Shown: one piece after another, positions 51,741 through 61,467 of the stretch
Layout: each line of letters opens with the position of its first letter
Numbering within the stretch: position 1 is the first letter of the stretch
Source: VYFG01 sp965204165
GTDB taxonomy: Bacteria; Pseudomonadota; Gammaproteobacteria; Arenicellales; Poriferihabitantaceae
Assembly: GCA_965204165.1 (NCBI GenBank)
Contig: OZ241969.1
Coordinates: 4,526,001 to 4,590,000, forward strand
DNA: 64,000 nt
Reading direction: 5' to 3'
Position numbers and translations under genes: made by a program
The notes under the pieces: generated by a model
Seen by the model: the letters and a program-made list of their open reading frames with translations, nothing else
The model's database searches: none
Told to the model about the DNA's origin: nothing

Positions 51741-54225
51741 GAAGCCTCCGGATCTCCTCTCCGCCCCGGAAGCGCCATGCCGGGTAGACCGCTGCCGCCA
51801 GGGCGGCCACCACCGACAGCGCCACCGCCTGCCATGCCAGGTTCCAGTTCACCAGGCTTTCCATGGACCAGCCGAAGGACCGCACATTGATGACCCGGAT
51901 GAGGATCAGGGACAACAGCATTCCCAGGGGCACGGCCACCAGCCCCGCGGCCAGGCCGGCCAACCCGGACTCCAGAACCAGCAGACCCCCGATCTGCCGC
52001 CGGCTGAAACCGATCGCCGACAGCATGGCGAACTCCCGCCGGCGTTCCAGCAGCAATGCCATCAGCGCCGACAGAATCCCAATAACCGCGACGATCACCG
52101 CCAGCAGGCGCAGTACCGCCGTGATCCGGAATGTATGGTCGAAGACCGCCAGAGAAGTCTGCCGCAGGTCGCGGTTGGAACGGATGAACATCCCGTAGGG
52201 TGCGCCGGGGCGGCTCTGGACGGTCCCGATCGTCTGCGCCACATCGGCACCGGGCGCCAGGTACAGGGCGGCCGAGACCTGGCGGCGATCATCGAAGAAC
52301 CGGTTCCAGGTACGCCGGTCCATGGTCACCAGGCCGTGTTCGCTGGAGTAGTCCCGGTACACCGCGGCAATGGAAAACCGGTGCATTCCACGATCCGTGG
52401 GCAACTCGACCCGGTCACCCGGGGCAAGGCGCAGCCGGAGGGCCAGCGACTCGGTGATCAGGACTTCGCCGTCCCTGTGGAACCGGCTCCAGAGATCCTG
52501 GTCCTGGCCGTCGATGATCCGGAAACCGTCGAACCCCTCCCTGGGCATGTCCACCGCGAATACGGTGAGGGGTCCGTGGTCGGTATTGAGGTCGACCCGG
52601 CGCCCGGTACTCAGGTAGCGCAGCTTCGGCAATCCGCGCAGTTCCGCGAGGAAATCTTCCGTCAGGGCCGGGCTCCCTTCCTGGTCGGTACTGAGGTATA
52701 CGTCGGCGCGCAGGTAGTGGTCGAGCCAGTCCTCCACGGAGAAGCGGAAACTCTGGATCATCAGTTCAATGCCCAGGGTGGCGGAAACCGCCACCGACAG
52801 TGCCGCTACGGCCACGCCGGTCCGATCCAGGTGGCGGCTGGCATTGCCGAGCGCCACCTTCGGCACCAGTTGCCAGTTCCCCGGCCGAAAGACGGCGCCG
52901 GCCCGGGAACCCTGGTAGAGCAGCCACGGTCCGAGCAGTGACAGGGCGCATATCAGGAGGAACAGTCCGGCAAAGGGCAGGACCAGGGTATCCTCCGGCC
53001 AGAGAATCAGCATGGCGGCGAGGACCCCAAACCCCAGTGCCGAAGGCAACAGCCATGGCAGCAGGCGCTCAAGTCTCCGGGACCCTGCCGTTTCGTGGAG
53101 CAGCACCACCGGCGCCTCCCGGGTGGCCGCCAGGATGGGTGCGAGCCCGGCAAGCACGCTGGCCGCCAGGCCCACCAGCAGGGCCTTGGCAACCGTCCAG
53201 GCGGAAAGGACCGGTACCGGATTCCCGAGTTCGTGGTACAGGGCGTCGATCGTGCCTCCCACCAGCACCGTCAGCACATCCGCCAGGACGCCGCCGAGCA
53301 GGATTCCGATGACGGTGCCGAACGCCCCGACCAGCACCACTTCGGTCAGCAGCACCAGGGAGACCTGGCCGCCGGTAACGCCCATCGCGCCCAGCAATCC
53401 CAATAGCCGCCTGCGCCTGATCACCTGGAAGCTGACCGCACTGTAGACCAGGAACATGGCGACCACCAGGGCGAGCAGGCTGAGCGCGGTGAGGTTGATG
53501 CGAAACGCGCGGCTCATGTCCTGCCGGGCACCTTGGTGGATGCCGAGATTGATCAGCCTCGTGTCGTCAGGCAACAGGGCGCGCAGGACACTTTCTTCCC
53601 CCGGTTCAAGGCGCAGGTCCACGTGGCTGATGCGGCCCTGCATGGCAAGAAAATCCTGGGCCCAGGAAATGTCCGTCACCAGCAGCCTGGATTCCGATTC
53701 GCCGGGGATCGTGAGCGTGCCGGCCCATTGAAAGGCCTGCCGGCGGCTGCCATGCTCCAGCACCACGTAGTCGTCTTTCATCCCCGCCAGACCGGCCGGC
53801 CCGAACAATGGCCAGGGGATTTCCGCCTCGCCTTCCGGACCGGATTCGTCCGTGAACTGGTCAAGGTGAAAATTCCGCAACCGGTAATCGCTCAGCGGGT
53901 CCACGCCCATCAGGGTCCAGCGTTCCCCGCTGCCCGCGATCGACACCCGGGCACTGATCACCGGCGCGGCAGCCTGGATACCCGCATCCACGCGCACGAC
54001 GCGGTAGAGCGATTCATCCAGCGCCCGGGTACTTCCGGAGAGGCGGTGGGTGGCGGCCCCGTCCATGATCCGGCCTGCCCGGTGGAATTCCGCCATCGCC
54101 GAATCGTTGGCGATGTCGATGCCCACGACCACGGACACGCCCGCCGCTACGCTGAGGACAGTCAGCACCAGCTGCCAGGGACTCCTCAGCAGGTCCCGGG
54201 CAAGCGCGAGTACTACCAGTCCCAT
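51730..54225 (-). CDS. FtsX/MacB-type ABC transporter permease
   Basis: 831 residues with the pattern of a duplicated FtsX permease: TM at the N-terminus (WQLVLTVLSVAAGVSVVVG), a large periplasmic domain, three helices around residues 255-360 with RRRRLLGLLGAMGVTGGQV, a middle membrane block, a second periplasmic domain and three final helices with ERRREFAMLSAIGFSRRQIGGLL. The start ATG at 54225 overlaps the ATPase gene by 13 bases. Permeases of this type move lipids, lipoproteins or peptides between membrane leaflets or to the periplasm; cargo unknown. Confidence 0.9.
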   Translation of the reverse strand: MGLVVLALARDLLRSPWQLVLTVLSVAAGVSVVVGIDIANDSAMAEFHRAGRIMDGAATHRLSGSTRALDESLYRVVRVDAGIQAAAPVISARVSIAGSGERWTLMGVDPLSDYRLRNFHLDQFTDESGPEGEAEIPWPLFGPAGLAGMKDDYVVLEHGSRRQAFQWAGTLTIPGESESRLLVTDISWAQDFLAMQGRISHVDLRLEPGEESVLRALLPDDTRLINLGIHQGARQDMSRAFRINLTALSLLALVVAMFLVYSAVSFQVIRRRRLLGLLGAMGVTGGQVSLVLLTEVVLVGAFGTVIGILLGGVLADVLTVLVGGTIDALYHELGNPVPVLSAWTVAKALLVGLAASVLAGLAPILAATREAPVVLLHETAGSRRLERLLPWLLPSALGFGVLAAMLILWPEDTLVLPFAGLFLLICALSLLGPWLLYQGSRAGAVFRPGNWQLVPKVALGNASRHLDRTGVAVAALSVAVSATLGIELMIQSFRFSVEDWLDHYLRADVYLSTDQEGSPALTEDFLAELRGLPKLRYLSTGRRVDLNTDHGPLTVFAVDMPREGFDGFRIIDGQDQDLWSRFHRDGEVLITESLALRLRLAPGDRVELPTDRGMHRFSIAAVYRDYSSEHGLVTMDRRTWNRFFDDRRQVSAALYLAPGADVAQTIGTVQSRPGAPYGMFIRSNRDLRQTSLAVFDHTFRITAVLRLLAVIVAVIGILSALMALLLERRREFAMLSAIGFSRRQIGGLLVLESGLAGLAAGLVAVPLGMLLSLILIRVINVRSFGWSMESLVNWNLAWQAVALSVVAALAAAVYPAWRFRGGEEIRRLRED

Positions 54226-54899
54226 GGACCCAGCACACCGTCCGCGATGCGCAGACGACGCCCGGCCGCGGAGGCGGCCCGGCGGCTGTGGGTCGCCATC
54301 ACGACGCAGGTGCCCTGTTCCGCAAGGCTGCCCAGCAATGCGATCACCGCCTCCCCCCTTTCCCGGTCGAGGTTGCCCGTCGGCTCGTCCGCAAGGACCA
54401 CGGGCGGCCCATGCACCGCCGCACGCAATACCGCCAGTCTCTGCTGCTCCCCACCGGACAGGGTTTCCGGATAGGCATTGCGCCGCTCCGCCAGGCCGAA
54501 TTCCGACAGCATGCTGTCGATTCGGTCCCCGGGCCCGTCGATCCCGTTGAGAGCCAGCGGCAACTGCAGGTTCTCCGCTACCGTGAGCGTGGGCACCAGG
54601 TTGAAAAACTGGAACACCAGGCCAATGTATCGGCGCCGGTGACGGGTACACGCATCACCGCCCAGCGCGGCGAGATCTTCGCCCGCCACACGGACGGTCC
54701 CGGTGTCCGGTCGGTCCAGGCCGGCGAGGAGATTCAGCAGGGTGGATTTGCCGGAGCCGCTGGGCCCGCCGATCGCGACAAAATCGCCGGCTCGTGCGGT
54801 AAAATCCAGCGAAGCGAGGATCCGGCGGGTGCTGTCGCCCTCGCGGTAGGATTTGGCGACTCCCTGGAGATCGATCACCACTTCGCTGTCTTTCGCCAT
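54213..54899 (-). CDS. ABC transporter ATP-binding protein (LolD/MacB class)
   Basis: 228 residues with Walker A GPSGSGKS (45-52), the signature LSGGEQQRLAV, Walker B VVLADEPTGNLD and the H-loop VMATHS. The LSGGEQQR and DEPTGNLD wording is typical of LolD/FtsE/MacB ATPases that pair with FtsX permeases. It leads the three-gene operon with the permease and CrtC-like protein. Confidence 0.95.
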   Translation of the reverse strand: MAKDSEVVIDLQGVAKSYREGDSTRRILASLDFTARAGDFVAIGGPSGSGKSTLLNLLAGLDRPDTGTVRVAGEDLAALGGDACTRHRRRYIGLVFQFFNLVPTLTVAENLQLPLALNGIDGPGDRIDSMLSEFGLAERRNAYPETLSGGEQQRLAVLRAAVHGPPVVLADEPTGNLDRERGEAVIALLGSLAEQGTCVVMATHSRRAASAAGRRLRIADGVLGPWDW

Positions 54900-55239
54900 C
54901 AGTCTGCCTTTTTCCTGCGAACACGAATTTCTGTTAATGGGTAAACCTTATGTTTCCGCGAAGCAGCACCCACGGATTACAGCAGGAAAACCGCGATCTC
55001 CCCTGAAAGGGCACCCGCATCGCCACCTTTCGCGGGGTGCCGGCATGCGGGGACGGGCCCATGCAAGGATCTGCCAATGTCCATTCCCAACCTGTGCAGT
55101 TCATTGCATACCTCCGGCATCCTTCGCAATTGTGCGGACGCGTGGCTTGGGTCAAGATCATCGGATTCTCCATTTTGACGCTCGCGGAGAGTAGCAACCC
55201 CCTCTAATCACTCAACTGAATCTACGTTTGGGCTCTGAG
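54900..55239. other. 340-base divergent intergenic region
   Basis: Separates the ABC operon from the RND adaptor gene. Promoters for both should be here. A TTGACG at about 55174-55179 has no -10 at a usable distance, so I do not call one. No gene or stable terminator seen. Confidence 0.4.
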
Positions 55240-56571
55240 ATGAACTGGCGGCAATTATTGATCATACCCCCGATCCTGGTGGGGATTGCGTTTTTCTATT
55301 GGATGAACCTGGAGGACAGGGGCGGAGAAGAGTCCGCTCCCCGGGAAGAGGCGCTCGCGGTGCGGGTCACCGAAGTCGCGGAGACCCCGTTCCGGCCTTC
55401 GGTCACCGGTTACGGCCGCGTCGCGGCCGCTTCGACCTGGTCTGCGATCAGCCAGGTTCAGGGGCGGGCCGTGGAAGTGAATCCCGAAATTTCTCCCGGC
55501 TGGATCGTGGATGAAGGAGACCTTCTCGTCGCCATCGATCCGCGCGACTACGAGATCGCGCTGGCGAAGGCCGAGACCGCAAGGGACAGTGCAAGGGCCT
55601 CGCTTCGCGAACTGGATGCGACGGCCGCAAACACGAGGGAAACCCTGAAACTCGAACGGCGCATCGAGGCTTTCCTGCAGACCGAGTTCGAACGGCAGTC
55701 GAACCTCCTCGAGCGCGGCAATGTTGCGCAGTCCGTCGTGGACCAGGCAACGCGGACGCTGCTTTCCCAACAGAAGGTCGTGCTGGAACTGGAGAACCGG
55801 CTGAACCTGGTGCCGGTGCAGCGTGAGATCCACGAAACATCGCTTGCCACCCGGAACGCCGAAATCGAGGAGGCCGGACGGAACCTGCAACGAACCCGGA
55901 TCGTGGCGCCCCTGACGGGCAGGATATCCCGGAAATCGGTGTCTCAAGGGCAGTTCGTCCGGACCGGCGACAACCTACTGACCATCGAGTCCATCGATAC
56001 CGCGGAAATCCTGGCCGAATTCCGCCCCCAGACGCTCAACAACTTCTTCCGGCTGCTCTTTGGCGACGACCTGCCTTACCTGGTGGTTGGCGAGGACATG
56101 AAGGAGGCGTTCGAGATCGTCGCGGGCCTCGACCTCGTCGTCACCGTCCACTCGACGATCAAAGACAGCTTAGTCTGGCCGGCCAAACTGGCGCGTTTTT
56201 CCGGCCGCGCGGACGAGCAGACAGGTGCGGTCGGCATCGTGGTTGAGGTCGACGACCCCGGCTTCCCCGACCCGGTCACCCGGCGGCCGCCCCTGATCAA
56301 CGGCTCCTTCGTCGAAGTCCGCCTGTCTGCGCCCGAACCGGCCAGTTCCATCCGCATCGAGCGGAACGCCCTGCGGACAGACCCGGACGGGGTCGACTTC
56401 GTGTTCCTGGCGGACGGGGACTCCCGCCTTGCGCGCCGCGATGTCGTAGTCGGCCCGGTTGCCGGCGACCAGGTCGTCGTGCTTGCCGGTCTCGCCGAGG
56501 GCGACAGGGTCGTTCTGTCGGACCCGCAGCCGGCCGTCTACGGCATGTTGCTCGCCCCCGTGGCGAACTGA
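55240..56571 (+). CDS. RND efflux pump periplasmic adaptor (membrane fusion protein)
   Basis: 443 residues. One N-terminal membrane anchor (LLIIPPILVGIAFFYWM), the lipoyl half-motifs GRVAAASTWSAISQVQGRAVEVNPEISPG and RIVAPLTGRISRKSVSQGQFV flanking a helical hairpin (about 105-220), then beta-barrel and membrane-proximal domains. The TTG 12 bases upstream is in frame but ATG 55240 is preferred. It couples the RND pump, encoded 13 bases downstream, to an outer-membrane factor not found here. Confidence 0.93.
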   Translation: MNWRQLLIIPPILVGIAFFYWMNLEDRGGEESAPREEALAVRVTEVAETPFRPSVTGYGRVAAASTWSAISQVQGRAVEVNPEISPGWIVDEGDLLVAIDPRDYEIALAKAETARDSARASLRELDATAANTRETLKLERRIEAFLQTEFERQSNLLERGNVAQSVVDQATRTLLSQQKVVLELENRLNLVPVQREIHETSLATRNAEIEEAGRNLQRTRIVAPLTGRISRKSVSQGQFVRTGDNLLTIESIDTAEILAEFRPQTLNNFFRLLFGDDLPYLVVGEDMKEAFEIVAGLDLVVTVHSTIKDSLVWPAKLARFSGRADEQTGAVGIVVEVDDPGFPDPVTRRPPLINGSFVEVRLSAPEPASSIRIERNALRTDPDGVDFVFLADGDSRLARRDVVVGPVAGDQVVVLAGLAEGDRVVLSDPQPAVYGMLLAPVAN

Positions 56572-56584
56572 GAGGCCGGGACGG

Positions 56585-59500
56585 ATGATCGCCTACTTCA
56601 CCCGCCACCCGGTCGCGGCAAATCTCCTGCTGCTGGGCACGATGATTCTCGGCGGGCTTTCCCTGCCGGACCTCGAACGGGAGAGCTTTCCGGAGTTTTC
56701 CCCCTCCAGGGTTTCGGTATCCGTCGCCTATCCGGGCGCCTCCGCGGCGGATGTCGATGAACTGGTCTGCCTGGAACTCGACGCCGAACTCGGCGCGGTG
56801 AATGCCCTGGATGTTCTCGACTGTGTCTCAGTGGACGGCAGGGCGACGGCGACGCTGACCATGATGGAAGGCGGCGACATCAGCCAGTTCTACAACGATG
56901 TGCTGTCGACCGTATCCGCAATCGGCGATCTTCCGGCGGCGGCCGAAACGCCGGTGGTGTCGGTCCTCGGGCAGACCGAGATTGTTGCCTTGCTGGCGGT
57001 CTCCGGGATTGCAACCGAAGACAACCTGATCCGCTACGCCGACAGGCTCGCAAAGGACATCGCCGCCCTGGAACTGGTCGAGTCGGTGGATGTCGCCGGA
57101 ATCTCCGAGAGCGAATTCCGGGTTTCCCTCGACCAAAACGCGCTTCGCCGTTTCGGGATCAGCGCGAAATCGGTCTCCGACGAGATCAGCGCCCGGTCGC
57201 TCCGCGTGCCCATCGGCACGGTCCGGACCGAGGGCCGGGATATCTTCCTCCGGTATTCCGACGCCCGGCGCAGCATTTCGGACCTTGAGAACCTGGTCAT
57301 CCTGCAGAACGACACCGGCGGGCTGGTCGTTCTTTCCGACCTCGCAACGATCACGCTCGAGGAACTGACGCCGGAACTGCGCGCCTTCGTGGACGGGGAA
57401 AGGACCGCGATCCTGAGAATCAACAAGACCGGGACCGCCGATGCCATCGATGCCTTCGACCAGGTGGAGACGCTCCTTGGCCGGGAACGGGCAAGATATT
57501 CCGACCCCTTCCGGATCACCGTGATCAACAATACGACCACAGTCGTGAGGGACCGCATCACGCTGGTTTCCGGGAACGCGGCCATCAGCCTTGCCCTGGT
57601 GATTCTCGTCATGTGTTTTTTCTTCACCGTGCGCGAGGCGGTCTGGATTTCCCTGGCGCTGCCGTTTTCGTTTTTTGCCGCGGTTTTCGTGATGGGCATC
57701 GTCGGGGTTTCGATCAACATGATCAGCCTCGTTGCGCTCCTCATGGCGATCGGTCTCATCATGGACGACAGCATCGTGATCGCGGAAAACATCGCGAAAA
57801 GGCGTGACGGGGGCGGCGGGGATTCCGTCGCGCGCAGTGTCCTCGAGGTCATGCCCGGTGTGGTTTCCTCCTTCCTGACGACCACCTGCGTCTTCGTCCC
57901 CCTGATGTTCATTTCAGGAGAAATCGGGGCCATCCTGAAGGTAATTCCCGTCGTTCTTCTGATTACGCTCGGTGCGAGCCTGCTTGAGGCCTTCCTGGTG
58001 CTTCCGAACCACATGCACCATGTCCGGACCGATCCGCAGGCCAATGCCCGGCGCCTGGCCCACCGCATGCTGGTACGGATCAGGGATGATTTCGTCCTGC
58101 CGGCGGCATCCTTGCTTGCGCGCTGGCGGTACCTGACCCTCGGTTCCGTCTTCGCGATCCTGATTTTCAGCGTCGGCCTGATTGCCTCGGGCACCGTCAA
58201 GGTTATCGGCTTCCCGACCATCGAGGGCGATACGGTCGAGGCACGCATCGCACTGACCCCCGGACTGCCGCTCGAACGGACACAGGCGGTCGTCCGCCAG
58301 CTCGAGGACGCCCTGAAAAGGGTTGACGAAGAACTGACCGCCGGCACCGTGGGCAAGGAACCGCTGGTTCTGCGTGTGCTGACGAGGTTTGCCTTCAACC
58401 CGGATGTCAAGGACAACGGTCCGCACACGGCAACCATCACCGTTGACCTGTTGGCCAGCGAACGAAGGAATGTCTCCGCCGACGAGGTGCTGAACGCATG
58501 GCGGGCCGCGGCCGGACCCATCCCGGACCTGGTGCAGGCCAACTTCACCCAGACGGCCCTGGGTCCGGGCGGGCATGACCTCGATGTCCAGTTGTCCGGA
58601 CAGGATCTCGCGGAACTCGAACTTGCTGCAACCGAACTGCGAAGCAGCCTGCTCGCACGGGACGACGTGACGGAGGCTTACCAGAATTTCTTTGGAGGCC
58701 TGCTGGAGGTCCGGCTGACCCTCAACGAATTCGCCCACGTGAACAACCTGACGCCGCAGGCGGTCGCCGGCCAGCTGCGCAGCGCTTTCTCCGGAACGGA
58801 GACCGACAGCTTTCGCGTCGGGCAGTCGGATATGACGGTGCAGGTCGAACTCGGCGACAGCATTCCTTCGATCGATGATCTCGAGGATTTCCCGGTTGCG
58901 ATTGCCGGCGGCAAACAGGTTTCACTCGGTTCGATTGCCGACATGGATCGTTCGTACGCCTACGGCCAGATCACGCGCGAGGACGGCCGGGCCGTCGCTA
59001 GGATCCTCGGAAAGATCGACCGCGAATCCACCACTTCCGCCGTCATATCCCGGGTGGTCACCGATGAGCTTGCGCCTTCGCTGAAGAAGAAATTCCCTGC
59101 CGTAAGTATCGAGATCGGCGGTGGCGCCGAAGAGCAGGTAGAGACCCAGGGCTCGATCATCATGGGATTTCTGTTCGGATTGTTCGGCGTCTACATCGTC
59201 CTTGCATTCCAGTTCCGCAGCTACACGCTTCCGCTCATGATCATGCTGTCCATCCCGTTCGCGCTTGTCGGGACGGTATTCGGACATCTCCTGATGGGGC
59301 TGGACATTTCGATGCCGAGCCTGATCGGGTTCGCTTCGCTCTCGGGCGTGGTCGTGAACAATGCCATTCTTTTCGTGACCTTTTTCATCTCCGAGATTCG
59401 CGGGAGCGACTATCTTGCCGCCGCGGTGGAAGCGGTCCGGCACAGGTTCCGGCCTGTGGTGCTTTCCACGCTCACGACCTTCATCGGCCTGATGCCGATC

Positions 59501-59683
59501 GTGACCGAGACCAGTCCGCAGGCACAGGTGCTGGTTCCGCTCGTCGTCTCCGTCGCGTTCGGGCTGCTCTCGTCCACCCTGATTGTCGTCTTCGTCTTTC
59601 CCTGCATCCTCGGCATCTACTTCGACTTCAGGAATGTCGGGAAATGGCATGCCACATTCCAGGTCAAGTCGGCTGCAGCTTGA
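56585..59683 (+). CDS. RND family efflux transporter permease
   Basis: 1,032 residues, twelve membrane helices in two repeats with two large periplasmic loops. N-terminus MIAYFTRHPVAANLLLL is typical; the proton-relay aspartates in TM4 are Asp394/395 in GLIMDDSIVIAENI. The second half has FQFRSYTLPLMIMLSIPFALVG and FASLSGVVVNNAILFV. It belongs to the AcrB/hydrophobe-amphiphile class; metal-pump signatures were not seen. Substrate unknown. Operon with the adaptor. Confidence 0.95.
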   Translation: MIAYFTRHPVAANLLLLGTMILGGLSLPDLERESFPEFSPSRVSVSVAYPGASAADVDELVCLELDAELGAVNALDVLDCVSVDGRATATLTMMEGGDISQFYNDVLSTVSAIGDLPAAAETPVVSVLGQTEIVALLAVSGIATEDNLIRYADRLAKDIAALELVESVDVAGISESEFRVSLDQNALRRFGISAKSVSDEISARSLRVPIGTVRTEGRDIFLRYSDARRSISDLENLVILQNDTGGLVVLSDLATITLEELTPELRAFVDGERTAILRINKTGTADAIDAFDQVETLLGRERARYSDPFRITVINNTTTVVRDRITLVSGNAAISLALVILVMCFFFTVREAVWISLALPFSFFAAVFVMGIVGVSINMISLVALLMAIGLIMDDSIVIAENIAKRRDGGGGDSVARSVLEVMPGVVSSFLTTTCVFVPLMFISGEIGAILKVIPVVLLITLGASLLEAFLVLPNHMHHVRTDPQANARRLAHRMLVRIRDDFVLPAASLLARWRYLTLGSVFAILIFSVGLIASGTVKVIGFPTIEGDTVEARIALTPGLPLERTQAVVRQLEDALKRVDEELTAGTVGKEPLVLRVLTRFAFNPDVKDNGPHTATITVDLLASERRNVSADEVLNAWRAAAGPIPDLVQANFTQTALGPGGHDLDVQLSGQDLAELELAATELRSSLLARDDVTEAYQNFFGGLLEVRLTLNEFAHVNNLTPQAVAGQLRSAFSGTETDSFRVGQSDMTVQVELGDSIPSIDDLEDFPVAIAGGKQVSLGSIADMDRSYAYGQITREDGRAVARILGKIDRESTTSAVISRVVTDELAPSLKKKFPAVSIEIGGGAEEQVETQGSIIMGFLFGLFGVYIVLAFQFRSYTLPLMIMLSIPFALVGTVFGHLLMGLDISMPSLIGFASLSGVVVNNAILFVTFFISEIRGSDYLAAAVEAVRHRFRPVVLSTLTTFIGLMPIVTETSPQAQVLVPLVVSVAFGLLSSTLIVVFVFPCILGIYFDFRNVGKWHATFQVKSAAA

Positions 59684-59792
59684 TAACTTGTTCAGCTACC
59701 GGGGAAATGCGCGCACTCGACATGTGCCCGGGGTTGCCGCCGGGAATACGGTGCCATTCAAGGCTGCCGGATTGAAAACGCTCGATCCCTGC

Positions 59793-60533
59793 TCAGAAAT
59801 GAAAGCGCAGTGAGACCCCAAGCTTTCTGATGTTGTCGAAATTGTCGTCGGTGTGCCTGCTGTAGGAAAAGAAGGCACCAACCGACAAACCGTTTTCGGG
59901 ATAAACATGCCCTCCGACCCTGAGCATGGTCTCGGAGTCCGAAATTTCTGCACCGGTGCGAAGGACATCCGCCCGGGTATGGATTCGCGAGAGCTGGACT
60001 TCGACCTCCAGTCCATCCCTGATCCAGTGGCGTATGCCAAGCGCGGCGCTGAAGCCATTACCTTCAATGCTGGACTCCACAGTGGATACGGACGGCGGCC
60101 CGGACCGGGAGGGCACGACAAACGGAACCAGGTGCTCGACGTTGAAGTCCACTATCGCCAGCGCCTCGGTGTAGATGCCGGTCCGTTCTCCAGCGTCCCA
60201 GTGATACCCGCCGCCCAGGGCAATGGCAGTTTGCTCGCTGTCGAGATCCACGGGAGTGAGCGCCACCTCGTTCCCGAATGCCTTGGTCTCTCTCGACCAT
60301 GCGTACTTCACGTAGACTGAATCGGAAACCTCCCAGGAGCCGCTGATCCCGAAGGACCTGCCGTCCGCATCGTCCTCCAAGGGGGCGGCGGCGGTGTTTT
60401 CGGTCTTCGACAGGTCCGCCACCAGTTCCAGGTAGCTGTAGCTGAATTCCGCCGCGCTGCCGTTTCCCGACAGTCCCGAGAAAACAACGAAGGCGATCAG
60501 TGTTCCGTATCTTGTCACGCTCCACCTCCACAT
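59793..60533 (-). CDS. outer-membrane beta-barrel protein
   Basis: 246 residues with a signal peptide (TLIAFVVFSGLSGNGSAA) and alternating strands ending in a C-terminal phenylalanine (KLGVSLRFHF), the signal used by the BAM machinery. About eight to ten strands can be drawn, for example AIALGGGYHWDAGERTGIYTEA and MLRVGGHVYPENGLSVGAFFSYS. No closer family is recognised. It converges on the RND pump gene but is too small and of the wrong topology to be its TolC-type outer-membrane factor. Confidence 0.85.
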   Translation of the reverse strand: MWRWSVTRYGTLIAFVVFSGLSGNGSAAEFSYSYLELVADLSKTENTAAAPLEDDADGRSFGISGSWEVSDSVYVKYAWSRETKAFGNEVALTPVDLDSEQTAIALGGGYHWDAGERTGIYTEALAIVDFNVEHLVPFVVPSRSGPPSVSTVESSIEGNGFSAALGIRHWIRDGLEVEVQLSRIHTRADVLRTGAEISDSETMLRVGGHVYPENGLSVGAFFSYSRHTDDNFDNIRKLGVSLRFHF

Positions 60534-60928
60534 TCCTGTAAGCCGTGGGAGCGGCCCTTCTGTTTGAGTTTGACGCTGGCGCGAAATCGAAGTTCCAGTG
60601 AAGAAGAATATTGTTCATCCCGAAACCATCCGGTACTTTTCTCCAGTTCTTTTCTGGTGGGAATCGGAACTTTTCTTGCTCGCTCCGGGTCAAGGCGCAT
60701 TCCAGCCAGTGCCGATGCGGATGATTCCATTGCCTGGTCCTTGTCTGTCGGTTTCATGGGTTTCTTGCTCTGTAAACTCCGTGTCCGGATCCCTGCCGAT
60801 CTATTCGGGGATGATGGCGTAATTGGGATCGAGACTGATATTCCCGGTGCTGCTGCGGGCAGAGCGAACCGGAGAAAGTTCGCAAGCTGACGTTGCGCGC
60901 GAACCGGACAAACCGCCCTGTCCGGAAA
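60534..60928. other. 395-base spacer with one doubtful small frame
   Basis: Upstream of the barrel gene on the minus strand an 80-codon frame (60757 down to 60515) overlaps the barrel start by 19 bases. Its product is charged (MKPTDKDQAMESSAS, KVPIPTRKELEK) and unrecognised, and its ribosome site is weak. I do not call it as a gene. Nothing else is visible. Confidence 0.3.
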
Positions 60929-61414
60929 TCAGTCTTCCGTTGGTGCCTTGAACAGATCCTTGCGCAGGGTCATCAGTGCCCCGGGATCGATCTTGCCCTG
61001 GATCACGGTTGTCTCGTTGCTGGACAGCGCGTTCGTCAGCGCCGGGCCCATCTCGCCCGGACCTTCGACCCAGATTCCCTGTCCGCCGCAAAGTTCGGCG
61101 AACTTGTCGAACCGTGGCGATGCGATTTCGGCTCCGAGAAGACGTCCGCCGTAGAATTCCCGCTGATAGGCCATCTCGGCCCCCCAGGCCGCGTTATCGA
61201 GGACGATGATCACGATAGGCAAATCGTGGGAGATGGCCGTCTGGATCTCAATCATCGTATAGCCGATGGCGCCGTCGCCCATGACAGCCACGACCGGACG
61301 GTCGGGAGCCGCAGCCTTGGCTCCGATGGCGGCAGCCAGGCCGAATCCCACCAACCCGAAGTCCAGGGGCGTGATCAGGGACATGGGCTCGAAATGAGCC
61401 AGCCGGTCGGCGGC
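60929..61414 (-). pseudogene. 3' remnant of a thiamine-pyrophosphate enzyme (acetolactate synthase-like), cut by the IS
   Basis: About 161 codons of the C-terminal TPP-binding domain remain: ITPLDFGLVGFGLAAAIGAK, then the TPP motif GDGAIGYTMIEIQTAI followed by VIIVLDNAAWG, and an ordinary stop. A complete enzyme would need about 380 more N-terminal residues, and the frame runs straight into the left end of the insertion sequence at 61415. The family includes acetolactate synthase, benzoylformate and oxalyl-CoA decarboxylase types; the substrate cannot be told from the tail. Confidence 0.85.
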
Positions 61415-61440
61415 CTCACAACTGCCCACAGTTGACTCAG
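61415..61440 (+). repeat. left terminal inverted repeat of the IS
   Basis: Begins CTCACAAC and ends ACTCAG. Aligned with the reverse complement of 63720-63745 it matches at 21 of 26 positions; the differences are at positions 9, 10, 17, 19 and 20. Confidence 0.85.
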
Positions 61441-61467
61441 TAAGCCTGACCCGGTACATTTCCGGGC

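Noticed and set aside
60515..60757. 80-codon minus-strand frame upstream of the outer-membrane barrel
   Set aside because: Weak ribosome site, overlap with the barrel start and no recognisable features; noted in the spacer entry only.
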